A DNA stretch of 64,000 nucleotides from Microcaldota archaeon (GTDB lineage Archaea; Micrarchaeota; Micrarchaeia; Micrarchaeales; Micrarchaeaceae), in NCBI GenBank assembly GCA_028866905.1, contig JAGWHI010000001.1:1-64000 (forward strand), given 5' to 3'. Position numbers and translations under genes: made by a program. The stretch's first letter is position 1, and each line of letters opens with the position of its first letter. Below, in pieces: positions 32,614 through 42,300 of this stretch. Under the pieces are notes generated by a model that was not told the DNA's origin, made no database searches, and saw only the letters and a program-made list of their open reading frames with translations.

Positions 32614-33414
32614 ATGTCTAGATTAGGCGCGGCTTTTCTGGCTGTTATGTTGCTGTTCTCGGCCATCGGCCTTGCTTATGCCCAGATAGGGGAGGTTGCA
32701 GGGACCCTGGATTTCGTGGTTGCCGCGGGCTCCAGCCAGACTCTGAACCTGACATTGATAAATGTCGAGAACCAATCGCTGAACGTGTCGGTAAGCCAGA
32801 TATTTGCGGGAAATGCCATACCTAATACGATAACGCCGATGGCGAGCGTATATCCTATGAACGGCACGATACCGGCCAATTCGTCATTGAAGCTGAAGGT
32901 GACTGTGCAGATGCCTAACCAGAGCTACAGCCCGAATGCCAGATGGAAGGGCTATGTGTCTGTGATTATACCTGCTCCGGCTTCGGGAGGGGCCAGTATC
33001 GAAGCGGGCGTGCTGAAAGTGATTATGATAAAGGAGAGGGCTCCGCCGCCGGCCATTGAGGTATCGCCGAACCCTACAGTAGTGCCGTATGCAAATTCGT
33101 CCACTGTGACCGCCACGTGCGCCAATACAAACGATACATGCGCCATACAGTTCCTTACTTTAGGAAATACCGTGGCTACCGGAACTGGGACGGTGGCTTA
33201 CAAGCCGGGTGCGAATCTCTCCATCGGGTCCTATGCATTTTACGCGAACGACTTATCGCAGAACGTGAATAGCGTTGCCGCCACCATGCACATTTTGCCT
33301 GCAGTAGATAACGTACCTGGCCCAACCGGCAATATAGTTACCTATAGTATAGGAGCTGCAATCGTAGTAGTAGCTGCTGTTGTTGCGGCGTTTCTCCTGA
33401 AGAAAAGGAAGTAG
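32614..33414 (+). CDS. exported beta-rich protein with carboxy-terminal membrane anchor
   Basis: This 266-residue protein has a signal peptide (MSRLGAAFLAVMLLFSAIGLAYA) and a beta-sandwich-like region with many NxS/T glycosylation sequons. A second beta segment with two cysteines (TATCANTNDTCAI) follows. It ends in a transmembrane helix (VTYSIGAAIVVVAAVVAAFLL) plus KKRK stop-transfer. The TATA tttaaatata (32580-32589) predicts a start near 32610, so I prefer ATG 32614 over ATG 32599. Topology suggests the bulk is outside the cell. The function is unknown. Confidence 0.78.
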   Translation: MSRLGAAFLAVMLLFSAIGLAYAQIGEVAGTLDFVVAAGSSQTLNLTLINVENQSLNVSVSQIFAGNAIPNTITPMASVYPMNGTIPANSSLKLKVTVQMPNQSYSPNARWKGYVSVIIPAPASGGASIEAGVLKVIMIKERAPPPAIEVSPNPTVVPYANSSTVTATCANTNDTCAIQFLTLGNTVATGTGTVAYKPGANLSIGSYAFYANDLSQNVNSVAATMHILPAVDNVPGPTGNIVTYSIGAAIVVVAAVVAAFLLKKRK

Positions 33415-33418
33415 GAAG

Positions 33419-35611
33419 CTAATCCATGAACACTTCGGGAGTCGGCGGCTCAGGCTGCTGCCCCTTCCTTGTTCGTATCTCTCGCACGACCTTGTTCTGC
33501 TGCTCCGTAGGCATCTTCTCGTAGCCAGCGAACTCGTGGTACCATATCGCTCTTCCCTGGGTTATGCCCCTGAGGTCGTTGGAGAAATTCTTTATTACCT
33601 CGGCCACTGGCATCTTCGCGATTATGCTGACCTGCTCCCTGTCCTGGTTCACGCTGACAATCTGTCCGCGCTTGCTCTGAAGGAATGAGATTACGTCGGA
33701 CATGTAGTCCTGCGGTATGTTGACCGTGAAGTTCTGCTTGGGCTCGAGGAGCACAACGCCTGCCGTGAGCATGCCGGCGAATATTGCCCTCCTTATCGCC
33801 GGGATTATCTGGGCCGGCCCCCTGTGCACAGGGTCCTCGTGGATCGTCGCGTCCACTATGCTCACCATTATCGCTGTCGCCTTCTCCCTCGCCAGCGGGC
33901 CCTCCTTTACCGCCTCGTTGAATCCGTCTATCAGGAGCTCCATAACCTCGTTGAGGTACTGGATCCCGTGGGTGGCGTCTATGAGCATGCAGTTGTTGGT
34001 TATCTGGACAACGCCCTTCGCTATGGGCCTCTCCAGGCCTGCCTCTATCATTGCGTTTATCGCCGCCTGGCCCTTGGGCTTGCCATCGTTTATGAGGCCG
34101 TCGTCCATGGCCTTGAGCACCTTTTCCGGCACCGGCTCTATGTCAACATAGAACCTCGAGTGCTTGTTCGGCGACTTCCCCTCTATCGGCCCGACCTTCC
34201 TCTCTATCGCCTCCTCGTATACGACTATGGGCTCGCTTGTCGTGATCGGGACCTGGAACTCGTCCCTTATCTTGGTCTCGATCGTCTCCAGGTGGAGCTC
34301 ACCCATTCCGCTTATCAGGTGCTCGCCGGTTTCCTGGTTGATCTCGACCTTCATCGTCATGTCTTCCTTTGTCAGCGCCCTCAGCGCGTTGATCAGCTTT
34401 GTGGTATCCCTCGAATCCTTTGCCTCGACGGCCTTTGTCACCACGGGCTGGGTGTAGTGCTTTATCTGCTCGAACGGATCTATCTCGTCCTCGCTGAGGG
34501 TGTCTCCGATCACCACGTCCTTCATGCCGACCAGGGCCGCAATGTTGCCCGCCGGTATGGCGTCGACTATGACCTTGTCAGGGCCCATGTAGATGGCCAC
34601 CTGCTGGACCTTCTGGGTCTGCGACTTGCCAGACACGTGGAACTCAGTCCCCTTCTTCACTACTCCGGAGAACACGCGCCCTATGGCGACATCTCCGCTG
34701 TGCTGGTCGTACCTTATTCCGAATATGACTACATTGGTCTTGGCGGTGGCGTCTACTCCGAGCATCGCCTTTGCGTTCGGCGTCTCGAGGTCGCCGTGCC
34801 AGATCTGCGGGATTCGGTACACCTGCGCCTGCTTCGGGTTGGGCAGGTGTTCTATTATCATGGGGAGTATAGCCTCGTCTATCGGGGCCACATCCTGCAG
34901 CTTCGCCTCGTCCCCTGCTGCCGTAAGCGTGAATATGTCCTTGAAGGAAACCTTCTTCCTGTCCATCATGGGCTTCGATATGGCCCATTTCTTCATCGCG
35001 GACCCGAAGGCTACGCTTCCGTCCTCCACCTTGACGCGCCACTTTGTGGCAAACTCCTCTGGCGAGTACTGCTCGATCATCTTGTTGATGTTGTTTATGA
35101 GCTCGAGCAATCGCTCGAATGTCTGCTCCGGAGTGAGTCGCAGCTCGTTGAGGAGCCTGTCGACCTTGTTAACGAATAGCACTGGCTTGGCCTTCTCCTT
35201 TAGCGCCTGCCTCAATACGGTCTCGGTCTGCGGCATTACCCCCTCGACCGGGTCTACGACGAGTATTACGCCGTCGACAGCCCGCATAGACCTCGTCACG
35301 TGCCCTCCGAAGTCCACGTGCCCCGGGGTGTCTATCAGGTTGATTATGTAGTCGCTGTCCTTGTAGTTGAAACCCAGCGACAGGTATGCAGACTTGATCG
35401 TCATTCGCCTGTCCTTCTCTATGGCCTCGTAGTTGGTGTATAGGACATCGCCGGAGACGCTCTGGGATATGAGGCCGACCTTGGCGAGAAGCGTGTCGGT
35501 CAGCGTGGTTTTGCCGTGGTGGACGTGCGCTATTATGGCCACGTTGCGGATCTTCTCCACTTGGCCCATAACCTTCGTTACTTCATCTACTACGAATTCC
35601 TTCCTTACCAT
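33419..35611 (-). CDS. fusA: translation elongation factor 2 (aEF2)
   Basis: This 730-residue translocase GTPase has G1 AHVHHGKTT, G3 DTPGHVDF and G4 NKVD. It has the five EF-G/EF-2 domains. The diphthamide acceptor is His596 in the domain IV tip loop (DPVHRGPAQIIPA), matching the His699 context of yeast eEF2. Dph2, which starts that modification, is encoded at 2382-3302. The gene follows rps7 by 9 bp and ends the L30e-S12-S7-EF2 operon. EF1A and S10, often next in other archaea, are absent. Confidence 0.97.
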   Translation of the reverse strand: MVRKEFVVDEVTKVMGQVEKIRNVAIIAHVHHGKTTLTDTLLAKVGLISQSVSGDVLYTNYEAIEKDRRMTIKSAYLSLGFNYKDSDYIINLIDTPGHVDFGGHVTRSMRAVDGVILVVDPVEGVMPQTETVLRQALKEKAKPVLFVNKVDRLLNELRLTPEQTFERLLELINNINKMIEQYSPEEFATKWRVKVEDGSVAFGSAMKKWAISKPMMDRKKVSFKDIFTLTAAGDEAKLQDVAPIDEAILPMIIEHLPNPKQAQVYRIPQIWHGDLETPNAKAMLGVDATAKTNVVIFGIRYDQHSGDVAIGRVFSGVVKKGTEFHVSGKSQTQKVQQVAIYMGPDKVIVDAIPAGNIAALVGMKDVVIGDTLSEDEIDPFEQIKHYTQPVVTKAVEAKDSRDTTKLINALRALTKEDMTMKVEINQETGEHLISGMGELHLETIETKIRDEFQVPITTSEPIVVYEEAIERKVGPIEGKSPNKHSRFYVDIEPVPEKVLKAMDDGLINDGKPKGQAAINAMIEAGLERPIAKGVVQITNNCMLIDATHGIQYLNEVMELLIDGFNEAVKEGPLAREKATAIMVSIVDATIHEDPVHRGPAQIIPAIRRAIFAGMLTAGVVLLEPKQNFTVNIPQDYMSDVISFLQSKRGQIVSVNQDREQVSIIAKMPVAEVIKNFSNDLRGITQGRAIWYHEFAGYEKMPTEQQNKVVREIRTRKGQQPEPPTPEVFMD

Positions 35612-35620
35612 AAAAACACG

Positions 35621-36352
35621 CTACTTTGCGCTCCTTGCCATGCGCTCTATCTCGTTCTTGCGCTTTATCGAGTAGCTGTTGACGTCGTTCCTTGACGCCA
35701 GTATCAGCTCGCTTGCAAGCGTATCCGCCACGGACCTCTTGGTTCCGAAGCCGCCTATCAGCGCCGCGAGCGCTATGTTCCTGAGCGCTATGTCCATGCG
35801 TCGGCTGGCGCTCACGTCAACGGCGACGTTGGATATTATGCCTCCGTACCTTACCCTTGTCGTATCGTCGATTGGAGCGCTGTATTCCAGCGCCCTGACA
35901 AATATCTGAATCGGGTTGGCGCCGGTCTGCCTGTGGATGGAATCGAAGGCGTCCTCGATTATCTTTATCGTCTTGAGTTTCTTTCCCTGAAGCCTCCCCT
36001 TTGTCCTTATGACGCGTCCGCCTATCTTCCCTCCGGTGCCTCCGCGCATCAGCGAGTTCTCGAGGCGTTCTATCACGCTCATCTCAGCCTTTGAGAACTT
36101 CTTCTGGCTGGTCCTCCTGAATGACATCGGATACGCCACCGGCTTGAGGTTGATGTAGTTCCTGAGGCTCGGGTCGGATATCTTGACCGCGAAGCTGTAC
36201 TTCCCGAAAAGCATCGTGTCGTTCTGCTGTATCGGCCCTTCCTCGGCCGGCGACGCCTTCTTGGCGGCGGGCCTTGCTGCGCGCCTCTTTGGCTTCTCCG
36301 CCGTTGCCGCCTCGGCTGTTTCCTGGACTACCTGTTGAACCTCGTCTGCCAT
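35621..36352 (-). CDS. rps7: 30S ribosomal protein S7, with Ala/Glu-rich extension
   Basis: The core from about residue 45 matches archaeal S7: LFGKYSFAVKISDPSLRNYINL, NSLMRGGTGGKIGGRVIRTKGR, and the end NDVNSYSIKRKNEIERMARSAK. S7 binds the head of 16S rRNA near the exit site. About 40 extra amino-terminal residues are Ala/Lys/Glu-rich (MADEVQQVVQETAEAATAE) and probably disordered. Spacing of 7 bp after S12 and 9 bp before EF2 supports cotranscription. Confidence 0.95.
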   Translation of the reverse strand: MADEVQQVVQETAEAATAEKPKRRAARPAAKKASPAEEGPIQQNDTMLFGKYSFAVKISDPSLRNYINLKPVAYPMSFRRTSQKKFSKAEMSVIERLENSLMRGGTGGKIGGRVIRTKGRLQGKKLKTIKIIEDAFDSIHRQTGANPIQIFVRALEYSAPIDDTTRVRYGGIISNVAVDVSASRRMDIALRNIALAALIGGFGTKRSVADTLASELILASRNDVNSYSIKRKNEIERMARSAK

Positions 36353-36359
36353 GGAATCG

Positions 36360-36788
36360 TTATCTCTTCTGCTTCTCGGCCTTGCCCTTGATTATCTGCC
36401 TTAGGTTGGTCGAATTCACTTCCACCACCTTGTACTTCATGCCCGGTATGCATCCCATTTGGCCTCTCTGGGATCCCCCGAGGCCCTCAATAGTCACCTC
36501 GTCGTGCTCGTCTATGTAGTTGACGCCGCCGTCGCCTGGGACGAATGCGCCCACGACCTTGCCGTTCTTGATTATCTGTACGCGCACGCACTTTATCTGG
36601 CCGGAGTGCGGCTGCTTCTGGCCGACCGCGAACTTGGACAGGACCAGAGCCTTCGCCCTAGGGACGGTTCCCATCGGGTCGTACTTCTGCTTGAGCTTGA
36701 ACTTCCTCCTCTTCAGCCACTTCTTGAGCAGCCTCTGGTGCTTCCTCTGTCGCACCAACTTCCTTGCAGCAAATTCTCCGTTCGGCAA
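36360..36788 (-). CDS. rps12: 30S ribosomal protein S12
   Basis: This 142-residue decoding-centre protein shows the archaeal features KYDPMGTVPRAKALVLSK, GQKQPHSGQIKCVRVQIIKNGK, and VPGDGGVNYIDEHDEV. The last contains the PGDGG loop near the decoding site. The reading frame begins with TTG 36788, four bases after the L30e stop codon. No ATG or GTG is available upstream in frame, so coupled initiation at TTG is likely. Confidence 0.95.
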   Translation of the reverse strand: MPNGEFAARKLVRQRKHQRLLKKWLKRRKFKLKQKYDPMGTVPRAKALVLSKFAVGQKQPHSGQIKCVRVQIIKNGKVVGAFVPGDGGVNYIDEHDEVTIEGLGGSQRGQMGCIPGMKYKVVEVNSTNLRQIIKGKAEKQKR

Positions 36789-36792
36789 ATTA

Positions 36793-37098
36793 TCACTGGT
36801 TACCTAAGTTTTCAAGTATCTTCGAGTCGCCCGGCTCTATTATGGCGAGCATAGATATCGAGTACGGCTTTCCGCAGACCGCGCCCAGCTCGACCGGGTT
36901 GCCCTGGAACACTAGCGACGGTATCGTTGACACCTTCGAGAGGTGCTGCACGTCCTGGAGCGCCATCCCCTTGTTCTTCGAAGCGGCTATCACCAGGCGC
37001 GCTGTGTTGTCCCTTATCGCCTTCACGACCTCGCGGTTGCCCAAGGCTACCTTACCGCTGTCGACAGCTAGACGTATGTCGTTGGTCAAATCGGCCAT
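36793..37098 (-). CDS. rpl30e: 50S ribosomal protein L30e
   Basis: This 101-residue protein has the L7Ae/L30e fold: DIRLAVDSGKVALGNREVVKAI, ARLVIAASKN and the ending LAIIEPGDSKIL. It is first in the L30e-S12-S7-EF2 operon. NusA, usually between L30e and S12 in archaea, is missing. A minus-strand TATA (aatatatacc, about 37180-37189) implies a leader of about 65 nt. Confidence 0.94.
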   Translation of the reverse strand: MADLTNDIRLAVDSGKVALGNREVVKAIRDNTARLVIAASKNKGMALQDVQHLSKVSTIPSLVFQGNPVELGAVCGKPYSISMLAIIEPGDSKILENLGNQ

Positions 37099-37218
37099 AG
37101 AATCACACAGGACTGAAACCGTAAGTAGAGAGTAAAATTAGAGCCTCTCTGTCTGTGCAAGCATAATTGGTAGGGAAAGGTATATATTAGCTTATGGTGC
37201 CGTCGGATATCGGAATTG

Positions 37219-37854
37219 TCAGAGGAGCTCGGTAGCTTCCTCCTTTGAGTTCAGCTGCGGTATTATGAGGCGGAGGAGCTCGTGGACCTTTTGGTTGTCC
37301 AGGCCCTCGCTCTTGCCTTCCGGATGCATGGATTCGGCGAAGGACGGCACATACCTGAAGAAGCCTGCAAGCTCGGTATGGTTCCCTGAGACGCCCTTCA
37401 GCACCGTTTTCTTTATCGGCCCGAATTTCGCGTTGGGCACGTTTTCGTGCTGCGGTATCACCCTCTTCAGGATGGCGTATACGGAGCTGTAGCTTATGTC
37501 ATCCAATCCGGTATTGAACAGCTTGTCTACAAGTGTCAGGGTGAACGCGGCCTGCACGAATGCGCTGCCGGTCACAGTGCTGAACTTGTACCGCATCGGC
37601 AGATCCATCGTGGGCTCCGCCTCGAGCTGGGACATCGTGGAGTAAAAAAAGCAGATCGGCGCTATCGTTACTAGGTTTTTCGTGTCTTCTGGAGACAGGT
37701 GTATGTTTATCGCTATGTTCTTCGCGGCTTCGTGGATGTTCCTGATCTTCCTTAGGTTTGGTTCGACATTGTGCCGATTCATGGATTCCGACGTCTTTTT
37801 CGCTATATCCCGGATAGGGATAGGCGCTGGTTTTACGTCCACTGTCCTTGCCAT
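37219..37854 (-). CDS. hypothetical soluble protein
   Basis: I do not recognise this 211-residue protein. It is predicted mixed alpha/beta with no export signal. It has a conserved-looking centre (NLVTIAPICFFYSTMSQLEAEP) with one Cys. I chose ATG 37854 over TTG 37875 because a TATA-like taataaatattt near 37885-37896 predicts a start close to it. It is flanked by the L30e promoter region and a VOC protein and is probably monocistronic. Confidence 0.7.
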   Translation of the reverse strand: MARTVDVKPAPIPIRDIAKKTSESMNRHNVEPNLRKIRNIHEAAKNIAINIHLSPEDTKNLVTIAPICFFYSTMSQLEAEPTMDLPMRYKFSTVTGSAFVQAAFTLTLVDKLFNTGLDDISYSSVYAILKRVIPQHENVPNAKFGPIKKTVLKGVSGNHTELAGFFRYVPSFAESMHPEGKSEGLDNQKVHELLRLIIPQLNSKEEATELL

Positions 37855-37914
37855 CGCAGCTGCACCGGCTTCCAATCAGGTTCCGGAAATATTTATTAGC
37901 TACGGAGCCAGACA

Positions 37915-38301
37915 CTAACGGGCGGGCTGTATTAGATTGACCCTGTTCCCTTCTGTGTCGAAGAACGACATGAACCGCCCTATGCCCGGCATGTCCATTA
38001 TGTCGCCGGAGATTTTCCCTCCGGCCTCTACTATCTTGTCCCTATACGCCGCTATGTCATCGACCTGTATGGTCACTGTTGTGGTCTGCGCTGCATCGCC
38101 TGTCCTCTGGTAAAACCCGCCGTTTATCGTGCCCGGCTTTCTGGGTGTGCCGTTCTCCGATTCCGTGGTTTCTACAGTAACAAAGTCCCCCATCTCTGGG
38201 CCAAGCTGTTTCGCCTGCCAGCCGAACACCTTCGAATAAAAATCGCGCATGCGCTTCCTGTCGTCTGCTGGCATCTCGAAGTGGACTACCGGATCCGCCA
38301 T
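37915..38301 (-). CDS. VOC-superfamily (glyoxalase-like) protein
   Basis: This 128-residue protein has one vicinal-oxygen-chelate domain made of two beta-alpha-beta-beta-beta units. The first unit is VVHFEMPADDRKRMRDFYSKVFGW. The second is TVTIQVDDIAAYRDKIVEAGGKI, closing with FMSFFDTEGNRVNLIQP. The metal-ligand pattern is compatible with His in HFEM and Glu in DTEGN. Substrate is unknown; members range from glyoxalases to antibiotic-binding proteins. It resembles widely transferred bacterial genes. Confidence 0.85.
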   Translation of the reverse strand: MADPVVHFEMPADDRKRMRDFYSKVFGWQAKQLGPEMGDFVTVETTESENGTPRKPGTINGGFYQRTGDAAQTTTVTIQVDDIAAYRDKIVEAGGKISGDIMDMPGIGRFMSFFDTEGNRVNLIQPAR

Positions 38302-38370
38302 GATGGGCTTTCCCAGTAGAAGTATAATAAGCTTGGCTTCATCCGCAACGATGCGGCGGATAATGATGGG

Positions 38371-39378
38371 TTAGTTGGACACCGTTGAGTTGCAGCCGGC
38401 CGGCTGGCTTAGGCTCTGCCTTAGTATCAGGTTGAGATAGCCAAGGTAGGGCACCGATGCTATCACCTTGCCCTGCACGTCGGATGCGTTGACGGGCTCG
38501 TTGCCGTACTGTATGTCGAGGCCCGGGTTGTTGTCGCCCTTCGTTAGGAGATAGTAGCTTCCGCTGACATTGAGTATTGCGTACACCCTGTGTACGATGT
38601 AGTCGCTGCCCTCGGCGTGGAAGAGGTCGATGTTTGTGGTCTTGTAGACAATGACACTGTTGTTCCTGCTCCACGTTATCGGGGTGCCGTTTATCCTCAC
38701 CTCTGTCGTGAATGCCTCGTTGTAGCTCTGACCCGTGTTTGTGGTTACCTGCCGAGTGCCGCAGACGTACTGGAGCACGCCGCCTATGGTGTAGTTTGGC
38801 TGGAGTATCTGGGTTGCGCTAGGCGTCGACCTGACAAGCCCCACAGTGTATCCGGGCTGTACCTGCTGCGATATCGTGGCTGTGTTGCCGCTGACCCTAT
38901 ACGCTACGCACGAGTATGTGCCTGATGTGACGCTGTTGAATATCGGCTGCGCCTGCGATTCGGTGATGTTTACGACCGGAGCAGTCAGTGTGCTGACTGG
39001 CACGCCCTGTATGACTATCATGTCGCCCCTCTGCAGGACCGGCAGCATGCTGCAGCTCGGCACCACGTCGAAGGGATACTGGGTGTTCAGCACGAACCTG
39101 AGCCCTATCCAGAAGACCACGAGCAGAGCGACTACGATGAGGGTTGATATGATGTTCTTCTTCGCCCCTTCCTGCATCGCTCCGCTTACGAACTCCAGCA
39201 CAAGGATTACTACGAAGATCCCAAGTGCAGCAGTGCCTGAAATCGCTGATACTATGGCTGACGACTGGAAGGCTACGAAGACGAAAAGCAGGAGGAACAG
39301 GAGCGCATAGAGAGGCCAGAGGACCAGGCCCTTGCGCTTGCGCTTTGCAGAATCTGGCTTGCGCTTGCGTGAAGCCAC
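38371..39378 (-). CDS. archaeal signal peptidase I (Sec11-type)
   Basis: This membrane serine protease removes Sec signal peptides. After a basic tail and about three amino-terminal helices (19-39, 49-67, 76-96) comes the nucleophile Ser110 in SCSMLP. A histidine takes the place of the bacterial lysine (His263 in YIVHRVY), and there is a catalytic acid in KGDNN (Asp282). This Ser-His arrangement marks the S26B/Sec11 type. The ~130-residue insert between the catalytic boxes, with NxS/T sequons and cysteines, is longer than usual. It lies 3 bp downstream of smc. Confidence 0.9.
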   Translation of the reverse strand: MASRKRKPDSAKRKRKGLVLWPLYALLFLLLFVFVAFQSSAIVSAISGTAALGIFVVILVLEFVSGAMQEGAKKNIISTLIVVALLVVFWIGLRFVLNTQYPFDVVPSCSMLPVLQRGDMIVIQGVPVSTLTAPVVNITESQAQPIFNSVTSGTYSCVAYRVSGNTATISQQVQPGYTVGLVRSTPSATQILQPNYTIGGVLQYVCGTRQVTTNTGQSYNEAFTTEVRINGTPITWSRNNSVIVYKTTNIDLFHAEGSDYIVHRVYAILNVSGSYYLLTKGDNNPGLDIQYGNEPVNASDVQGKVIASVPYLGYLNLILRQSLSQPAGCNSTVSN

Positions 39379-39381
39379 GCG

Positions 39382-42300
39382 CTACACCTTCTGGGCGGCT
39401 TCCTTCGCCACCATCTTGACGCCGACCACCTGCGATTCGCCGTCCGCCTTTGAGACCCCTATCGCGGTGTCCGAAGCCGCTATGAGCGAGTCGTTGTGGC
39501 TGACGACTATGAATTGCGAGCCCGCGCTCATCTCCTTTATCAGCTTGGAGAGCTTCCTCGAGTTCTCCTTGTCGAGCGAGGCGTCTATCTCGTCGAATAT
39601 GTAGAGCGCCATGGGGTGGCGCATCTGTATTGCAAAGACGAGCAGTATGCTGACGAGCGACTTCTCGCCGCCAGACATGCGCTCTGATGTCGCCTGCTTC
39701 TTGCCGTGCGACTGTATGCTGATGTACAGCCCGGAGTTGAACGGGTCTGTGGGATTCTCTATCTTCAGCTGCGCAGCGCCCTCGAATATGTGGTTGTACA
39801 GGCTCTTGAAGTTTGAGTTGACCGCGTCGAGCGTCTCGTTGAATATGTGGAGCTTCTTGCCCTCTATCTCGTCTATCATGGACATTATGGACCTCTTCTC
39901 GTTCTCCAGCGTCTCTATCTTCTGCCGGGCCTCGTCCACGTCCTTGCTCTTCTGCGCGTACAGCTCCGGCGCCTTCAGGTTGACCGTGCCCAGTATGCTG
40001 AGCTTGGCCCTCGACGTGGCGAGCTCCTCGTCCATGTTCTTGCCCCCCTCGACTTCCAGGGGTTGGACCCCAGAGTAGGATATCAGCTCCGCCTTTATGT
40101 CGTTCATTCGGGTCTGGACCTGTATCTTCTGGCCCTCCTGCTCTATCATCTCCTTCTCTATCCTGTTGACCTCGGCCTCTGACCCCCCCTTCTCTGTAGC
40201 GAGCTTCGCGATCTGGTTGCCCATATCCGTTATCTCGTTGAACAGGGATTTCGACCTTGCGTCATGGCCCTTTACCTGCTCCTGCATGTCCGCCTTCCTC
40301 TTCCTTGCGTCATCAAGCATGGACGCGAGCTCGGCCTTGCTCTTCTTCGACGACTTAAGCTCGCCATCAAGCGCGGATATCTCCGATGATATCTCCTTGC
40401 CCCTTGCGCCGATCATCTCGTTCTCCTTCTCGGCCGTGGCTATCTCCACCTTGAGCTTGCTCACCTCCTCGCGTATCGCCTTGACCTTCTCCACGTCCTC
40501 CTTGCTGCGCTTGGACTTCGCGCTCTTTGAGAGCATTCGCTGCATCGCGGATTGTATCGATGACATCTCCCCCTTGGACGACTGCATGCTGGAAGAGGCC
40601 TCGTCCCTCTTAGCTGAAATCTTTCCAATGGCCTCGTCCAGTTCGGCGGCCTTCTTCCTTGACTGCTCCGTTCTCTCTGCTACGGAGCGCGCCTCGCGCT
40701 CCAGGCGGTCCGCCTCCGATTTGAGGTGCTTCACCTCTATGCTTATGTTCAGCTGCAGGGTCTGGTCTGCCGCGATCGCGCGCCTCACCCGCTCGGACTC
40801 GGCGTTCAGCTTGGCAGTGCCCTCGATTATCTGCTCCTTCTCCTTCGCTATCTTCTGCAGCCTCGATTCAAGCATCGGTATGGATACTGCCATCTTTATC
40901 CTTCCGCCTGTTATGATCCCTGATGGCTCGACCAGCTCGCCGTCGAGCGTGACGAACCTGTACTGCCCTATGCCGATCTTCTTCGCCTCTGCTATATCCG
41001 AGACTATGAAGGTGTTCGAGAATATGTACTGGAACGCCTTCTCGTATCGCTTCTCGAACTTTATGTGCTTCAGCAGCGGGTCGAGGCCGTCGGCCTTCGT
41101 GTCCTTGGCCTTGACGTCGTCCAAGGGTATGAAGGAGGTCCTTCCGAGGTCCTTCTCCCTCATCAGCCTGATCGCCCTGTCCGCCACCTCCGCGGAATCC
41201 ACTATTATGTAGCTCATTCTCTGGCCGGCGGAGGCGTTTACTGCTACTGCGTACTTATCGTCGTAGCTGCAGAGCTCGTATGCCTTCCCGTGTATTCCTG
41301 CCTTTATCGAACCCTTGAGCACTGACATGCGCCTGTCGGAGCTCCCGCCAAGCTGTGCGAGCTGCTCCCTGAGATTGATGTTGTCGGCATCTATCTCCGA
41401 CTGCCTTTTAGCGAGCGCTTGTATCCCCGAGTTTATCTTTTCGAGCTCCCTGTACTCAGCATCTATCCTCTGCGCTATTGAGGACTCCTCGGATTCCTTG
41501 CTCTTCGACTTTGTTGCTATGCCTGCAAGCTCTGCGCTGATGTTGTTGTGCTGCATCTTAAGCGATGATTGCTCCTTCTCTACGGAGCCCTTCTCGAATT
41601 GCTGCCTTGCAAGCTGCGATTCTAATTCGGAGAGAGCCGATTCCCTTTTCTCCACCTCCCTCTGTATCGAAGCGAACCTGTCGGAAAGGGAGTCCTCGCC
41701 GGCATCGTCGGCGACGGCGTCTATGTCGCTCGAATCCAGCAGTTTCGATTTTGACGACAGGCCCGCCTTGAGGCTCTCGAGGAGCGATGCGTTCATCTTC
41801 TGCTTCTCGGCCCCGCGCTTGAGCTCCGACTTCAGCTCCTCCAGCCTCTGCTCCGACTTCCTCAACGATTCGTCTAGCGAGCGAATCTGCTCCTCCTTTA
41901 TCGCGATCTCCTTGTTTATCTCCTCGATTATGCTGTTCGTGGAGCTGAGCTCTGCCGACCTCTCGTTTAGCTTGTTGGCGAGGGTGTCCTTCTTGGAGTT
42001 AAGCTCCATTATGCGCTTGCCCGCTTCGGATATCGTTGCTGCTATCTCCTGCCTGCGCCTTGTCCTGCCCTGTATCTCGCCGTGTATGCGCTCTAGGTCC
42101 GCGGCGAGCGCCTTCTCGCGCTCGTGGAGTATTGTGAAGCTCAGCCTCTTTATCGTCTCCGACAGGGCGAGGTATTCCTCGGCGTCGCGCTTCTCCTTTT
42201 CCAGTTCCCTTAGAAAGCCTGACCTCTCCCTGAACATTATCTCGGATTCGTTTATCTTGGCTTGGACCTTCTCCAGCTCCCTGAGCGCCGCGGTCTTCTT

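Noticed and set aside
33824-35179. A 451-codon plus-strand frame opposite aEF2
   Set aside because: The translation is Leu/Arg/Val/His-rich with no recognisable motif; aEF2 on the other strand is unambiguous.
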